Assembly: GCA_035578905.1 (NCBI GenBank)
Contig: JAQJVL010001105.1
Location: 46,001 to 110,000, forward strand
DNA length: 64,000 nt
Source of the DNA: Stictocephala bisonia
Taxonomy: Eukaryota > Arthropoda > Insecta > Hemiptera > Membracidae
Direction of reading: 5' to 3'
This document shows positions 21,118-33,839 of this stretch, in pieces (position 1 is the stretch's first letter; every line of letters begins with the position of its first letter). The translations under genes were made by a program, and so were the position numbers. The notes under the pieces are model-generated. The model was given only the letters and a program-made list of their open reading frames with translations, was not told the DNA's origin and searched no databases.

Positions 21118-22630
21118 TATAATATACTTCTGAAGCTAACTATTTTGTGAGGCGTAAGATTGACATAACTGTTATTTATTGTACAATTGGTTGGGTGGTT
21201 TCCTGAAAATTCTATATGAAAGTTTGTTATGATCACGAATTATTTTTAGATCCAAAAAGTCAATTTTATTCATTAAAGTAGTTAAACGCTTGTTTCATGA
21301 TTAACATTTTCTTTTGAAATATTACTAATTATGTTTCAAACTAGGCCTACTAGGTAAAATATATTTGGTGGGGCCATGTCCTAACAATTACTATTAAAAT
21401 TTTCAATATAATATTTAGTATTCTATTATTTACAGTTAAACATCATAAGCTTAAATTTTCATAACAATATTGTAATTTCATATTATAAGATAGACATTTA
21501 CACTAAGTTTTAACAAACAATCCTCACTGAGTTATGTGGAAACATTTGAAAAAAAGATCAATGGGAACGTTACGTAAAAGTCACATTTCTGACCATTCAT
21601 TATTTGTAAAATATGTGCAATTGAATGTTTAAACTCATTAAAAAATGCAGTTACCAAGCATAGTAACACTTAAACAAATTATTAGATAATGTTTGTTTGC
21701 ATAGAAAAAGAATATGCTTGTAAATGTGTCAGGCTAGCAAATAATCTTGTATTTTAGAACTGAGGCTTGATAATAGATCAAAATATAACTACCCAATGCA
21801 TTGCAAATTTAGTTAAACATAAGAGCATATTTAATAAAATATGAGCAAGTTATTTTTTAAGTTTACAATTTTATTTTAAAGTCTCAATTAAAAGTTTAAT
21901 TGTAAATCGATATAATTAAAAAGTAATAAAGTAAAGTTTTAAACCATATAATTCTTTCCAATGTTTTAAGCTAACTGTGCACATATTAAGGACATAACAT
22001 TGGTAAATTTACGTACTCACAAAATTCAATAAAAGTTCATTAGTGATATTGTGGTTTTAAATATGTTATTTTTATTCATTGATGTAACCTTAAACTGGTA
22101 ATTAGGCCAACAGACCGTTACCACACATCAGATGAATCTTCCTACACTCTGTTTTAAAATTACACGTTTTCCCGTTGACATTATACAAGACACCGTTATT
22201 ATTATTGTGGTTATTCATTGTATTTCATCTGTGCATGTTTTCAGGTTAAGATATTGAAATGATATATAGGTGTTTTAGTTAAGAAAAATTTCAAAAAATT
22301 ATGTGTTTTTCAAATAACGTATAGGCTAGATAGTCTTGTAGTAAAACAATAATATCGGAAGATAATTGTATAAAATTTAGGTTCAATTATTAAAAAATAC
22401 TTCTGTTGTACCAAGTTGTAACGTCGTGTAGGGTTTATCCATGACAATATTAGGAATGTCCCACAATCCTTATATAACCTATCAAATACTCCAGAATTTT
22501 AAGAAATATCGTTGCATTTTAGAGCCACATATATGTGTCTGTGGTAATAAGGTTTCAGATAGTGGGTTATAAAATAATTTAATTGTGATTTTATAACATA
22601 AATAATAATAAATTATTTGTGTCAGGGACA
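21118..22630. other. AT-rich non-coding, nothing recognised
   Basis: About 1.5 kb without open frames or element ends that I could support. Confidence 0.5.
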
Positions 22631-22635
22631 GGTAC

Positions 22636-22727
22636 ACAATTGTTCAAGGAGAGTTATAATTGGACTCTCTTCCAGGTACTGAGTCACCTGGAAGAGAGTC
22701 CAATTATAACCCTCTTCGAACAGTTGT
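22636..22727. repeat. 92-nt hairpin with 42-bp arms
   Basis: Arms 22636-22677 and 22686-22727 pair with few mismatches around an 8-base loop ACTGAGTC. The inner 25 bp nearest the loop are perfect (from GTTATAATTGG to CTCTTCCAGGT). Size and shape fit a microRNA precursor or a small foldback element. Nothing else identifies it. Confidence 0.75.
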
Positions 22728-22739
22728 TTACTGAAAAGC

Positions 22740-23280
22740 CTTATAATTTCATCAAGAATTTATGTTTGTAAGATACATTCTATTTAAAATCCTATTTGCT
22801 AGGTTTTGTTTCATTACAAACTGTTTACGTACTTTCGGCCAAAAATATTACGTCAATTTACCTTTCTAATAACATATATAATCAGCTATATTTGAAATAT
22901 AATAAAAATGTTCACGTAATATAGGTTTTCATATTTTTTGTGTTATTTCAGAGCTATCTCTAAAATATAATTAATATTTGTTTTAAACTACACTATTTTA
23001 TGTTCATTTTCATCACATTTATTTACAACTGTAATGGTATTATACAGTCCTTCATCAAGAAAATATGTTTGATGGGCTTAACAATTAAACATTGGTTTTT
23101 TGTATAGTTACATTTTAAGATCAAGACAGTATATATGAATTTACATCAGTAATGATATCATCCAAATTAATATTACATAACTTGGAACATTTTTGGTAAT
23201 ATAACAGTTGTAAATACAACATATTATACACATATTATCATAATATATTTATCATATCTCTACGATCAACGCCTTAGAAA
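22740..23280. other. AT-rich non-coding, nothing recognised
   Basis: No supported feature between the hairpin and the possible exon. Confidence 0.45.
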
Positions 23281-23301
23281 TGAATAATGAATATCACTCA
23301 C

Positions 23302-23571
23302 ATGGGTAACAAAAAGATAGTAAATAATAAATAAGCCTTTAGCCTCAGATATTATTGGTTCTGTAGTATGTTCTGGAAGAGGTATAAATCTAAAAGGAGT
23401 GGTTTGGTGATTCAGATGACATTGGCTGACTTGATGAATTCTGTCCAAATTAAAGTGGGATAAGGTTCGGCATGATATCCTGGGAGGGGCATCAATGTAG
23501 CTGGAATTCAGCTGACTTCGTCTAACATTATCAATACGGTATTGTGTGCAGTGGGACAAGGTTCTTCTTAT
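23302..23571 (-). CDS. Possible internal exon of an unknown host gene
   Basis: On the minus strand TTATTACATTTTCAG (acceptor-like) precedes 23571 and GTGAGTG (donor-like) follows 23302. The 270 bases between are exactly 90 open codons, read as IRRTLSHCTQYRID and onward, and are less AT-rich than the surroundings. There is no in-frame ATG, which suits an internal exon. I recognise no domain. The composition is rich in Arg, Ser, His and Pro. It could be an untranslated or chance frame, or an unrecognised repeat. No neighbouring exon was found. Confidence 0.3.
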
Positions 23572-23599
23572 CTGAAAATGTAATAAGGATTAAATACTT

Positions 23600-24315
23600 A
23601 TTCCGATAAGTAGCATTAGATATGATTGGAATATAATTATATCCTGTATACTGTATAAACTGTTCGGTTTATGTGATAAGATTTATCAAATAAATTTAAA
23701 CATAATTTTCTAAATATGTTTTAGTTTCATATAATTATTATTTATATATATACTGTATCTAGGTTTATTATATTAATTTATTTACTATAAATAACATTGT
23801 ACATTATTTGCAATTCAGTCCTAGAAGTTAAGAAAGTATACTCCCAATTGACTTGAGTATTTTCTTTCAAGATAATCGTTAAATATCTCCAAAGTTTAAT
23901 AGATAATTTCAATCGAGTATTTCTAATCAGCTCTTTCGCTAACGCCCTTCTCAGCCATAAATGTGTTATAAAAGAGCAAAATTAATTGAATCCCTTTTGT
24001 AATAATAGTACGAAAGGGTTGAGGGTCTATGGACTCTTTAATAAACTGGAACTTCAATTAGTAATTCTTCATTGTAATGTTTATTGAAATGCTAAATGAA
24101 CACTTTATTATTAATATTTATTATTAATATTGAAGTTGCACAGACAACATATTGTAAGGATTTTGTAGTTTACGTCTGCATTAAAACACAGAAATTATGT
24201 TGAACATGATATTCTTGAAGTAGCTTCTATTCACCTTATTGTGTATGGATTTAGCTGGAATGGGATGGCGATTCAGTTTAACGTTGTGAGTCTTGGTGCT
24301 TTATATCCTTGAGTG
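23600..24315. other. AT-rich non-coding, nothing recognised
   Basis: No gene or element seen. Confidence 0.45.
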
Positions 24316-24687
24316 CCCTGGTTCCTGGTTCCTGGTCCCTGGTCCCTGGTCCCTGGTTCCTGGTTCCTGGTTCCTGGTTCCTGGTTCCTGGTCCCTGGTC
24401 CCTGGTTCCTGGTTCCTGGTCCCTGGTCCCTGGTCCCAGGTCCCTGGTTCCTGGTTCCTGGTTCCTGGTCCCTGGTCCCTGGTTCCTGGTCCCTGGTCCC
24501 AGGTCCCTGGTTCCTGGTTCCTGGTCCCTGGTCCCTGGTCCCTGGTTCCTGGTTCCTGGTCCCTGGTCCCTGGTCCCTGGTCCCTGGTCCCTGGTCCCTG
24601 GTCCCTGGTCCCAGGTCCCTGGTTCCTGGTTCCTGGTTCCTGGTTCCTGGTTCCTGGTCCCTGGTCCCTGGTTCCTGGTTCCTGGTT
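24316..24687. repeat. 7-bp minisatellite (CCTGGTY)n
   Basis: About 53 units of CCTGGTT or CCTGGTC in irregular alternation, with occasional CCAGGTC variants at 24437, 24500 and 24612. Since 7 is not a multiple of three and no unit contains a stop, frames stay open on both strands (for example PGSWFLV and EPGTRDQ repeats). These are not genes. The unit is not the insect telomere repeat TTAGG. Confidence 0.97.
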
Positions 24688-24699
24688 CACTGAATCTTC

Positions 24700-25490
24700 A
24701 GAAATAGTCATTTTGAAAGTAGCATTTTATGATTGAAATATGATCATGAGCTTTTTATTTTGTATATATATTAATTGAGTAAACATTAATTGAGTAAACA
24801 ATTTTCTGCTGAAATTATCACGTTTTAAACTGTCTTTTTTTTACATTCTTTAATTCAAATGATTAGACTTATTTCTGTAAATCTAGTACTAATATATTTA
24901 TTTCTTTAAAGCTAATATGCGTAGTATTTAAAATTTAGTTTTTGAACATCAACTTATTTAAAAAAAATATATTCAGAATTAAATCTAACATTTTCTTTTA
25001 ACATCAACAAACAAGTTAAAAGTTTAGTGGAATGTTTAAATCGATCATTTTACATCAGCTCTTTAAAAACAGCTTAGTCAGACACAAAAGCTTTATAAAT
25101 GATCAAATTAATTGATTTCCTTTGTAAATACTAATAAAAGAGCTTAAGGATTTATTAACTCTTTAATTAAATGAAACTTCTGTTATAAGTATAATTCTTA
25201 ATCAATTATTGGACAAAAACTTTATTATTAACAGTTCTTATTGAGTGGCTTTCCTCTTTAGATTTTAGTTAAAATTATCCATATTTACTTTACATACTAA
25301 ATACTTATCAAATGTTTATACTTTTGGAGGCTTAAAACGTGGTTTTACTAATTTATGCTCGATATCTGACATAGGATGCTCGATTAAAAGTAAAATATAC
25401 GAAATGTAGTATCATTTTACTCATATTTTAACAAATCTTATTATTATAATGTCTTAGAGATATCTGAAAAGGTTAGTCATATATATATAC
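24700..25490. other. AT-rich non-coding
   Basis: No gene seen. A short direct repeat of ATTAATTGAGTAAAC occurs at about 24770-24800. Confidence 0.45.
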
Positions 25491-25492
25491 AG

Positions 25493-25650
25493 TACAAGTA
25501 AACCTCACACAACACAAATTTATTACAATATAAGCACAAAATGCACAAATTTATTACAATACAAGTAAAAACTGCACAAATATTATGGTGATCGATTTTG
25601 GTGAACCACCCTCACCATCCTAAGACCAGAGGAATTCACAAAAGAATGTT
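25493..25650 (-). mobile_element. PLE-B 3' end fragment with decayed hammerhead
   Basis: Same order as 13629-13780: the terminal stretch with CACACAACACAAATTTATT, then on the minus strand CTTAGGA (core G mutated to T), helix II GGTGA/TTCACC, AAA in place of GAA, and ATCGAT (25591-25596) followed by C. The body of the element is missing. The two core changes should abolish cleavage. Confidence 0.7.
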
Positions 25651-25659
25651 TATTAAATA

Positions 25660-27380
25660 TGCAAAGTTGAGATAGCGTTATTCATAAGAATAAATGTTTA
25701 GACGTTACATTCAAGAAATGTGTGGTATGCTCTAATATAAACTTTAAATTCAATTATTGACTAAAATAAAAATAATGTTTTAAAATTAATATAATTAAGA
25801 ACCGTGATTCACAAATAACTTTATTATAACATCATAATATAACCGTTTTAACATAAACAACAAAGACATTGCTGTAATTTTGGGTTGAGATATTATCTGT
25901 GAATACGCTTTAACAAAGTAATTTATCACAACGTTTGGCACCTCAATATATTGGGAACAATCCACCCTATACGATAAATCACTCATTGTCAATAATTTAC
26001 ATTGTTCTTCGTGAAAACGAGCAACTCAATAAAATATACCTTCTGTACATGCTATAATTTACCACATAGTATGAATTTCATATTAAAATTTTACTAAAAT
26101 AACCATTGAAATTTAATGTAATAACATAAAATATGCTATTTTTACTCATTGATTCACTAATAATAGTTATACTACATGCACGTCTTAAATCCATATAATA
26201 AGGTATATAATTTTGAAAAAACTATTAAATGGATATTGTAATGGAGATATTTGCAGTTAAAAATAAATAATAAAACATCCCTAGTAATATTTTAATAATT
26301 GATTATTTTAATTTATTGTGCAAACGAAAAACACCATAGTGAGGAGAATTTAATTAGCAATAGTTAAATTGTAAAAACAGAATTTTCGAAGTTTGTTTGA
26401 AACTTTGGCCAAATTATTCACAAAACAAATTAATAATTAAATAACCAATATTTGGTCCCTTTCAAAACTTGTTTAATTCCGGGTTGAACCAAGTAGCCTT
26501 ACAACGCGAGCTGGGATTTAACCAACAAAGATATTGGCTAATTAAATATGCAATTGTGTGCAAATTATTTACTTTAGTTTAGTAAAACCACTCTAGTCCT
26601 TTTGGCCTTAGTAGTTTTAAGTTTTTAAGTTCCTCTATAAACTGCTACTAATATTTTTTAACTCTAAAAGCGCTTTGATAAGTGCCTAGGATACAAATGT
26701 GTATGATACGTGAGGGAGAGATAACTACCGAACTGAGAAGCACAGGACGTAGTTCACGGATACATTGGTGTTCGAATTTTAATAAGTTTACGTATTTAAT
26801 CAAAAACTCCTTATTATTTCAAGCATTTCAAAGTGCTGTCGATATCATGGTTTATAACTGGGAGACTCCAAAATCAAAAGACAGACAACCGGCGCTGTAA
26901 GTGGGAAATTGAAAAGTCTGTATGTTTCACACAGATTTCGATGTGGCATGAATGTACACATTTTAGATTTATATAAACCAATAAGTGGTTATCCTTTGCA
27001 TTTTCATAAAATTTTGGTAAAATAAAAGGTTTAAATTGATTTTATTTTCCTTCGTTGCTTTTAGTAAAGTAAGTTGGGTATTGCTAAAAAAAATCTGCAT
27101 TGGGCATACATTTCAGCTACGTAAAATCAATTAACTGTAAATAAACCACAGTTTTTATACCCAAAGGTATAGGTATAAAACCTTTATTACGATTTTACTA
27201 AAGAGTTCTTTTCTATTTTAATGACCTTACAATTTTAAGAACGACAAATAACTAAGCAATGTAAAGGTGCTAATTAAACATATAAAGAATGAATCATCAT
27301 AGTTTCGTAGTCAATCGACGATTAGTGCCACTTAAATAACATATTAACCAATATAAGTGATAGTAGTATTATTCGGTTTT
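25660..27380. other. AT-rich non-coding
   Basis: No supported gene. Short open frames at 25795-25992 (minus) and 26682-26900 (plus) have no recognisable domain or clear splice context. Confidence 0.45.
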
Positions 27381-27382
27381 CT

Positions 27383-27605
27383 TTTTTTAACGAAGGCCAA
27401 TTTTCTATATAACCTTACTTTGCTGATTCCCTCAGATACTATTAATATGTGTTGCGATATTATTCTAATAGAGTAAGGTTGGAAACCAGTACCTATAATA
27501 CTAGGTAAACATTAAAGATAACAAATCCCTTTCAAAACCACAATTAAAACCTGCCCTATCTTTAACTCAGGCCCGAGGTCCTGCCGACTTAGGACAATTG
27601 GCCAC
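27383..27605 (-). mobile_element. Old, diverged tRNA-derived SINE
   Basis: Weakly aligns with the better copy at 50112-50341 in the same orientation: GGCCAATTTTC, TAACCTTACT, AGAGTAAGGTTGG, CTATCTTTAACTCAGG and a degraded tRNA-like head near 27580-27605. Boundaries are approximate. Confidence 0.45.
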
Positions 27606-27829
27606 TTGCTTTCCCTACTTAGTTTATATAATAATCTTCAAACTCAATTGATTTACTTATTGATTTTATATCTTTTTCAAGATTGTATCTTATTATTTTG
27701 AATTAATAATTATTTACTAAGCATTTCCTGTTCTAATATAACAACAATTATATTTTGGCTATACAGAACACTTGATACACGTAACATGAATAACTATCCT
27801 TAATAGCGCATAAACACTGGTGATATACA

Positions 27830-29335
27830 ACAAAGGCGTGAGGGTGTCGGAGGTGTTGCAGTGGGACGAGAGGAGTTGCTGACACTTTTGGAACGTGAGC
27901 AATCTTTATAGTGGTGAAACACAGGACACATTAGATATATACAACAAAGGTGTGAGGGTATCAGAGGTGTTGCATTGGGACGAGAAAAGTTGTTGAAACT
28001 TTCGGAACGTCGACAAACTTTATAGTGGTGAATCACAAAACACATTAGAGATATACAACAAAGGTGTGAGGGTATCAGAGGTGTTGCGGTGGGACGAGAG
28101 GAGTTGCTGAAACTTTCGGAACGTGAACAAACTTTATAGTGGTGAATCACAAAACACCTTAGAGATATACAACAAATGTGTGAGGGTGTCAGAGGTGTTG
28201 CGGTGGTATATAAGGAATTGCCTGGAACTTTCGGAACGAGAACAAACTTTAAAGGGGAGAATCACAAAACACCTTAAGATATAAAACAAAGGTGTCAGGT
28301 ATCAGAGGTATTGCGGTGGGATAAGAGGAGTTGCTGGAACTTTCGGAACGTGAACAAACTTTAGGTGATCACAAAACTCTTAAATAAAACAAAAAATCAA
28401 AAAAAAAACAAAAACAAATTAGAGATATAACAAAAAAAGTAAAACAAGGTGAGGGTGTCAGAGGTTTGCGGTGGGATAAGAGGAGTTGCTGGAACTTTCG
28501 GAACGTGAACAAACTTTATAGGGGTGAATCACAAAACACATTAGAGATATAAAACAAAGGTGTGAGGGTGTCAGAGTTATTGCGGTGGGATAAGAGGAGT
28601 TGCTGGAACTTTCGGAACGTGAACAAACTTTATAGGGGTGATCACAAAACACATTAGAGATATACAACAAAGGTGTGAGGGTGTCAGAGGTGTTGCGGTG
28701 GGATAAGAGGAGTTGCTGGAACTTTCGGAACGTGAACAAACTTTATAGGGGTGAATCACAAAACACATTAGAGATATAAAACAAAGGTGTCAGGGTATCA
28801 GAGGTGTTGCGGTGGGATAAGAGGAGTTGCTGGAACTTTCGGAACGTGAACAAACTTTATAGGGGTGATCACAAAACACATTAGAGATATACAACAAAGG
28901 TGTGAGGGTGTCAGAGGTATTGCGGTGGGATAAGAGGAGTTGCTGGAACTTTCGGAACGTGAACAAACTTTATAGGGGTGAATCACAAAACACCTTAGAG
29001 ATATACAACAAATGTGTGAGGGTATCAGAGGTGTTGCGGTGGGACGAGAGGAGTTGCTGAAACTTTCGGAACTTGAACAAACTTTATAGTGGTGAATCAC
29101 AAAACACGTAAGAGATATACAAAAAAGGTGTGATGGTGTCAGAGGTGCTGCGTTTGGACGAGAGGAGTTGCTGAAACTTTCGGAACGTGAACAAACTTTA
29201 CAGTGATGAATCACAAAACACATTAGAAATATACAACAAAGGTGTGAGGGTGTCAGAGGTGTAGCAGTGGGGCGAGAGGTGTTGCTGAAACTTTTGGAAC
29301 GTGAACAAACTTTATAGTGGTAATACACAAAATGA
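27830..29335. repeat. 114-bp satellite, about 13 units
   Basis: Tandem units of about 114 bp sharing GGTGTGAGGGTGTCAGAGG, GTTGCGGTGGGA, AGAGGAGTTGCTG, AACTTTCGGAACGTGAACAA and ATCACAAAACAC. The period is three times 38, so some minus-strand frames stay open with a 38-residue repeat. Single-base losses (GTGATCAC for GTGAATCAC) break them, so this is not a gene. At about 28370-28450 a unit degenerates into A-rich sequence. Confidence 0.95.
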
Positions 29336-29339
29336 CCAC

Positions 29340-31140
29340 TAAAGAACAGTTGAATTGCATCCAGACCTTTTATGTATAGAAAAATGTTTAGATATAGTCA
29401 AGGTGTTTATCTTTAATGTAATGCATTATATTATTTATAATAAATAGGAAAACCCCTGCATGCTTCACGTGCCAACCCTGTCATTCGCTTTGCTCGTGTA
29501 ACCTCATGCCTTGGCATATAACTTTTGTTGACTTCAGATATTAGTAGTTAAACTGTATTATGTAAAATCACATTATTTAAATTCATATACAGTATCTCAC
29601 TCACTACACTTGATTTTTATTCTATTTATATTATAAGAAACAAACAACAAAAGTTATTACAAAAATATTTCATGTGTTTTCATTTTATTTTACAGCTGAT
29701 AACATACATAGACATGTATTCGCTTTTTCATAATTAGCTTAATATTTTACTGTGCTGCTCTCTATGTCTAACCTAACAAATTATTTGGACCATTTAACAT
29801 TTTTCTATGCCACCAGCTGGTCAATTAAATATAATCTCCATAAAAATAACATTCCAACTTTGGCGCCATGTAGGATACAAATCTATGGTAATTTCAACAT
29901 TATAGCTCCGTTGCGACTTAGAAATCAAAACTATCTTTAGAACAAAATAATAAAAAAAAAATCATCTAAATCAATTTAGTAAATAAGTTCAGAAAATGAG
30001 GGAACTAAATGATCCGATTGTTTTAATATATAGGATAACAAACTATAAAATAACAAAATATTACAGAACAAATTGGCTTATTTTATATATAAATAATGCA
30101 AAAATATTTATCTATCGTAAGTAATTCTCATCAACAAAGTAGTTTTAATGGCTATAAGACTTTACTTTACTCTAACGTAATAGTTATTATTATAATCCTT
30201 ACATAAATACATAAAATAACATGACGTAATAACAACTCTTATAACAAAACCTATTTGTCATAAACCTGTTTACCTAACAACTATTTTTACTTTTCCATAT
30301 GTTATGTTAATTTGAGGCTTGATCAAATAAACCATGTTTTTACAGCACCAAGTTAGCTATAATATATTCTACTAAATAATCTTAAAAGCAAAATAATCAA
30401 TAAATAATAATCCAGTTAATAATGATTATTTTAATACAATAAAATAAATGTTGCTATATTTCTAAATTAGACAGTAAACATACATAGTCAGTTAATATTC
30501 AGGTTTTAAACAATATAATGTTGTTATTATCTTATTTATCTATTATTAAATATGGGGTAGGTTATTGGTAACTAAGAGAAAGCTAAAGAATGTAATAGTG
30601 AATATCACTATTTTAAATCTAATTAGGAATGAATATTTTAGTACACATTACGGTTAAATAAATTATTAAATTAACTTTTCGTTGGAAAAATATATGCTAG
30701 GATCTTACTATGTTAAAAGATACACTTAAACTAAAGAATACATGTTTATACATATAAGTTGTTATTAGAATTATCAACACGTAATTATATTACTATTAAT
30801 CATCGTGGATTTAATCAATTATTTTAAGGCATAAGAATGAGCAGTAGTGGTCCGTTGTTTAGAAGTGAAGAGAGTATGAGAAAGTATATATCGAACTGTT
30901 TATATAGTGTATAATTATATAGGAATCGGGTTCAAATTAACTAAGGAAGGTCAATATGATATTCGACACGAAAGGTTCCATTACAATGGAACCCGAAGAT
31001 GATGGAGATGCTATAAATTTATAACGACATAGATCGTCTTTTAATAAATGTTTAAAACTAAATAATAATAAAAAGTATGATGCTAAAGGATCAAAAGTTT
31101 GTAATGTTGGTGATCCAACTAATCCCTACTAATCCAACTA
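29340..31140. other. AT-rich non-coding
   Basis: No supported gene or element. A short palindrome GGTTCCATTACAATGGAACC lies at about 30974-30993. Confidence 0.5.
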
Positions 31141-31144
31141 ATCC

Positions 31145-31325
31145 AACTAAAACCCACCAACCCATACACGTACAGTGGAATTGACCCACCCGCCCACCTA
31201 TACACGTACAGTGGTATTGACCCACCCGCCCACCTATACACGTACAGTGATATAGACCCACCCGCCCACCTATACACGTACAGTGGTATTTACCCACCTA
31301 CCCACCCATACACGTACAGTTGTAT
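31145..31325. repeat. 36-bp minisatellite, about 5 units
   Basis: Tandem CACGTACAGTGGTATTGACC followed by CACCCGCCCACCTATA, 36 bp per unit. Same family as 380-470, 38335-38400 and, inverted, 45050-45960. The minus-strand frame at 31091-31297 is the 12-residue translation of the repeat, not a gene. Confidence 0.93.
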
Positions 31326-31329
31326 TGTA

Positions 31330-33440
31330 CTAATCATGCTGTTGATTAGTAGTTTTCTTTGTTATTAAGTTTGAATGGAAACAAAAATTAATTTCCAGGT
31401 AGTATCGTGATTAAATTAACACTTCGTAAAAAATCGTATTTATTTATAAAAGTGTAATCTTCAAATAACATAGTTTCACAGTAATTACAACTTCTTACTC
31501 CAATGAACGTATTGAAACGAGCAATAAAACACCTCACTCAGAGATTACTTCCGGTCTTGCTTTTATGTAGTTTACATTAGGGGCTACAAACAATGCCAGC
31601 CGTATTAATAGTTAGGTATACTAACAACATTTTGATGTAAAGCAACATGTTTACTTTGTAAGTCGTACAGTGATATTTGTGTGAAATAGTTCATCTGGTG
31701 CATATTAAAATAGCTTACACCCTACTTACATTCAATGAAAGTTTGCAATATTATTAAATGGAATATTTTTTAAATGACATAAAGTGTTTATTGATCGCAA
31801 TTTTAAACAGGTATTTTAATATGTAAAACAATAAATATAAATCAATCCAAGTAATGTATGTAAATATATATTATATTAAGAAATTTCAATTTATTTTAAA
31901 TTATATTTATGTTAGTTTCGTGACATTTTACAGCTATAATAATTTTACTAGCTAGGCTTATAAGTACTTAAAACTCAAGTTTTTAAAAGTAAAAGAAATA
32001 ATTACCATTGTTCTATTTATATAATTACATTATTATAACAATGAAAGTTTTCAGTAGTTCAAAAATATAATCATAATATGCGCTTATGTTGTATTTTGCT
32101 ATCTCACAAAAATATAAGTTTATATAAATGTATTTTTATAGGCCTCCACATTCAATGTGTCTTTTTATAAAAAATTAGCAATACAAATATAGATTTTTTT
32201 CAGTTCATTTAGTCCTGTTGATCTTTAATTGTATTTTTTTCTATTGTTATTTTCCTATTGGCTTTGTTTTTTTTATTTGACGTATTTTATAGCCTTATTA
32301 ATTACGTTAAATATTTAAAATAACTGCCTGTATTAAAAAATAGTAACAGTCATTATTATATGTGGGTTTATAAATGTAACTTATAACAGTTACTTCAATA
32401 CACACATAACACAATAATTATAATTCTTTAGTTTTTTATTATTTTAAATGTATAAATTTTTTTGGTATTAACTCATTCTCAAGCAAAGCTCTATTTGACT
32501 TATGTGAGAATTGTTTTTCCATATATATGTACTTATTTATGTAACTTGGTTTTCTTATTTAAAATAAAGAAGATTTTATCTTTAGATTATTTTTTGAAAT
32601 CGTTAAAGAAAAGAGTCATTCTCAAGGTTAATATCACATTTACATGTATATACAATATAAAAATAATATTACTTGTTAAATATGACTCACATTTTATAAG
32701 GCAAAACCTTTTATGTTATTTTAAGCCACTTATTTACAAACTTGCAGTATTTATTTATTATTTTTAGGGAAACTATTGCTTAAATGTGTTCTAGTCAATA
32801 ACGTATCTAATGACTGAGTTGTTATTATCCCTCGAGTGATGAACAGTTGCAGTAATTACTTGGGTTCAGTAATCGATAGGTGAGGGTTGGAGGGGGGCTG
32901 ATTAACCTTCTTTCGTAAGGTAGATGTTGAAGGAGATAACAATTGTTTAAATATAGGTAACCTAAATAACTTCGATTGGCAAAATTATTAGGACTAGAGT
33001 AAAAAAAAAACGCTGCAAGTATAAACATACAAGTATGAGATTAAAACTGTGGAGCAGTAGAATTTTAATTGAAAACATTTGTACATTCCCAAGAATACAG
33101 TAAATTAAATGGTTTAAACAACATTATTTGTATTCGTATAATATATTATATTCCAATATAATACAATACAATATAATACATTATAATATATTATACAAAT
33201 ATATTATATTTGTAATACAATTAAAATAAAAAGTTGGTATTGTGTAAATTAAATAAATAATAACGTGTTAGTAAACCGCTGTGACCAAGCTCCGTAATGT
33301 CAAATATTAGTCTTATATGACTGTGTTATGGTTTGAGCTTTGCTGACGTCTTCCACTTTGATACATAATAGAGGAAAGAAGTGGTGATGTATATTACTAT
33401 TGAGTGAACTTTAACTACATTGCAGAGTTGTAAATACAAT
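31330..33440. other. AT-rich non-coding
   Basis: No supported gene. An AT-only palindromic patch lies at about 33135-33215. The 101-codon frame at 32462-32767 is AT-rich, hydrophobic and unrecognised, and is probably chance. Confidence 0.45.
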
Positions 33441-33585
33441 CGTACGAGTAAACGACAATGCGAATTGACTTACCAATATTAGGAAGAAATATTATTGTAA
33501 GAGAATGTTGATGATTAGTAGATAACATAATATTGTAGTTTAGCTAAATAATAAATGTTAATCCCAAATAGAGATTAAAATTAAG

Positions 33586-33780
33586 TACAAGTGAACTTCA
33601 CACAACACAAATTTATTATAATAGAAGCACAGGAATGATTATTTTGTAAATCCCTCTGGTCTGAGGAAGGTGAGCGTTGTTCACTGAAATCATTTGTGCT
33701 TTGTGTATTTGTATTGTAATATATTTGTGCATTTTGTGCTTGTATTGTAATAAATTTGTGTTGTGTGATGTTCACTTGTA
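33586..33780 (+). mobile_element. Short PLE-B derivative with hammerhead remnant
   Basis: Inverted ends TACAAGTGAACTTCACACAA (33586 on) and TTGTGTGATGTTCACTTGTA (ending 33780) enclose CCCTCTGGT, CTGAGGA (33661-33667), helix II and GAAA, but helix III and the cleavage site are deleted (GAAATCATTT). No coding. The flanks (33445-33585 and 33781-33830) also match the flanks of 37323-37529, so the repeat unit is longer than the inverted ends. Confidence 0.7.
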
Positions 33781-33839
33781 GTTTATTTATACCAACACAT
33801 ATTATGCTAGTTAAAAAACTGATTAAAATAAGACCGATA

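Noticed and set aside
24316..24687. Telomere-type repeat
   Set aside because: The unit is CCTGGTY, not TTAGG or another known arthropod telomere repeat, and the array is internal and short.
24293..24736. Open frames on both strands over the 7-bp repeat
   Set aside because: A stop-free 7-mer array keeps every frame open; nothing indicates translation.
27800..29328. Minus-strand frames with 38-residue repeats
   Set aside because: Translations of the 114-bp satellite; frames break at single-base losses.
32462..32767. 101-codon hydrophobic frame as a membrane protein gene
   Set aside because: The composition is what AT-rich DNA gives by chance (Phe, Leu, Ile, Tyr, Lys), there is no conserved motif, and no splice or promoter context is visible.
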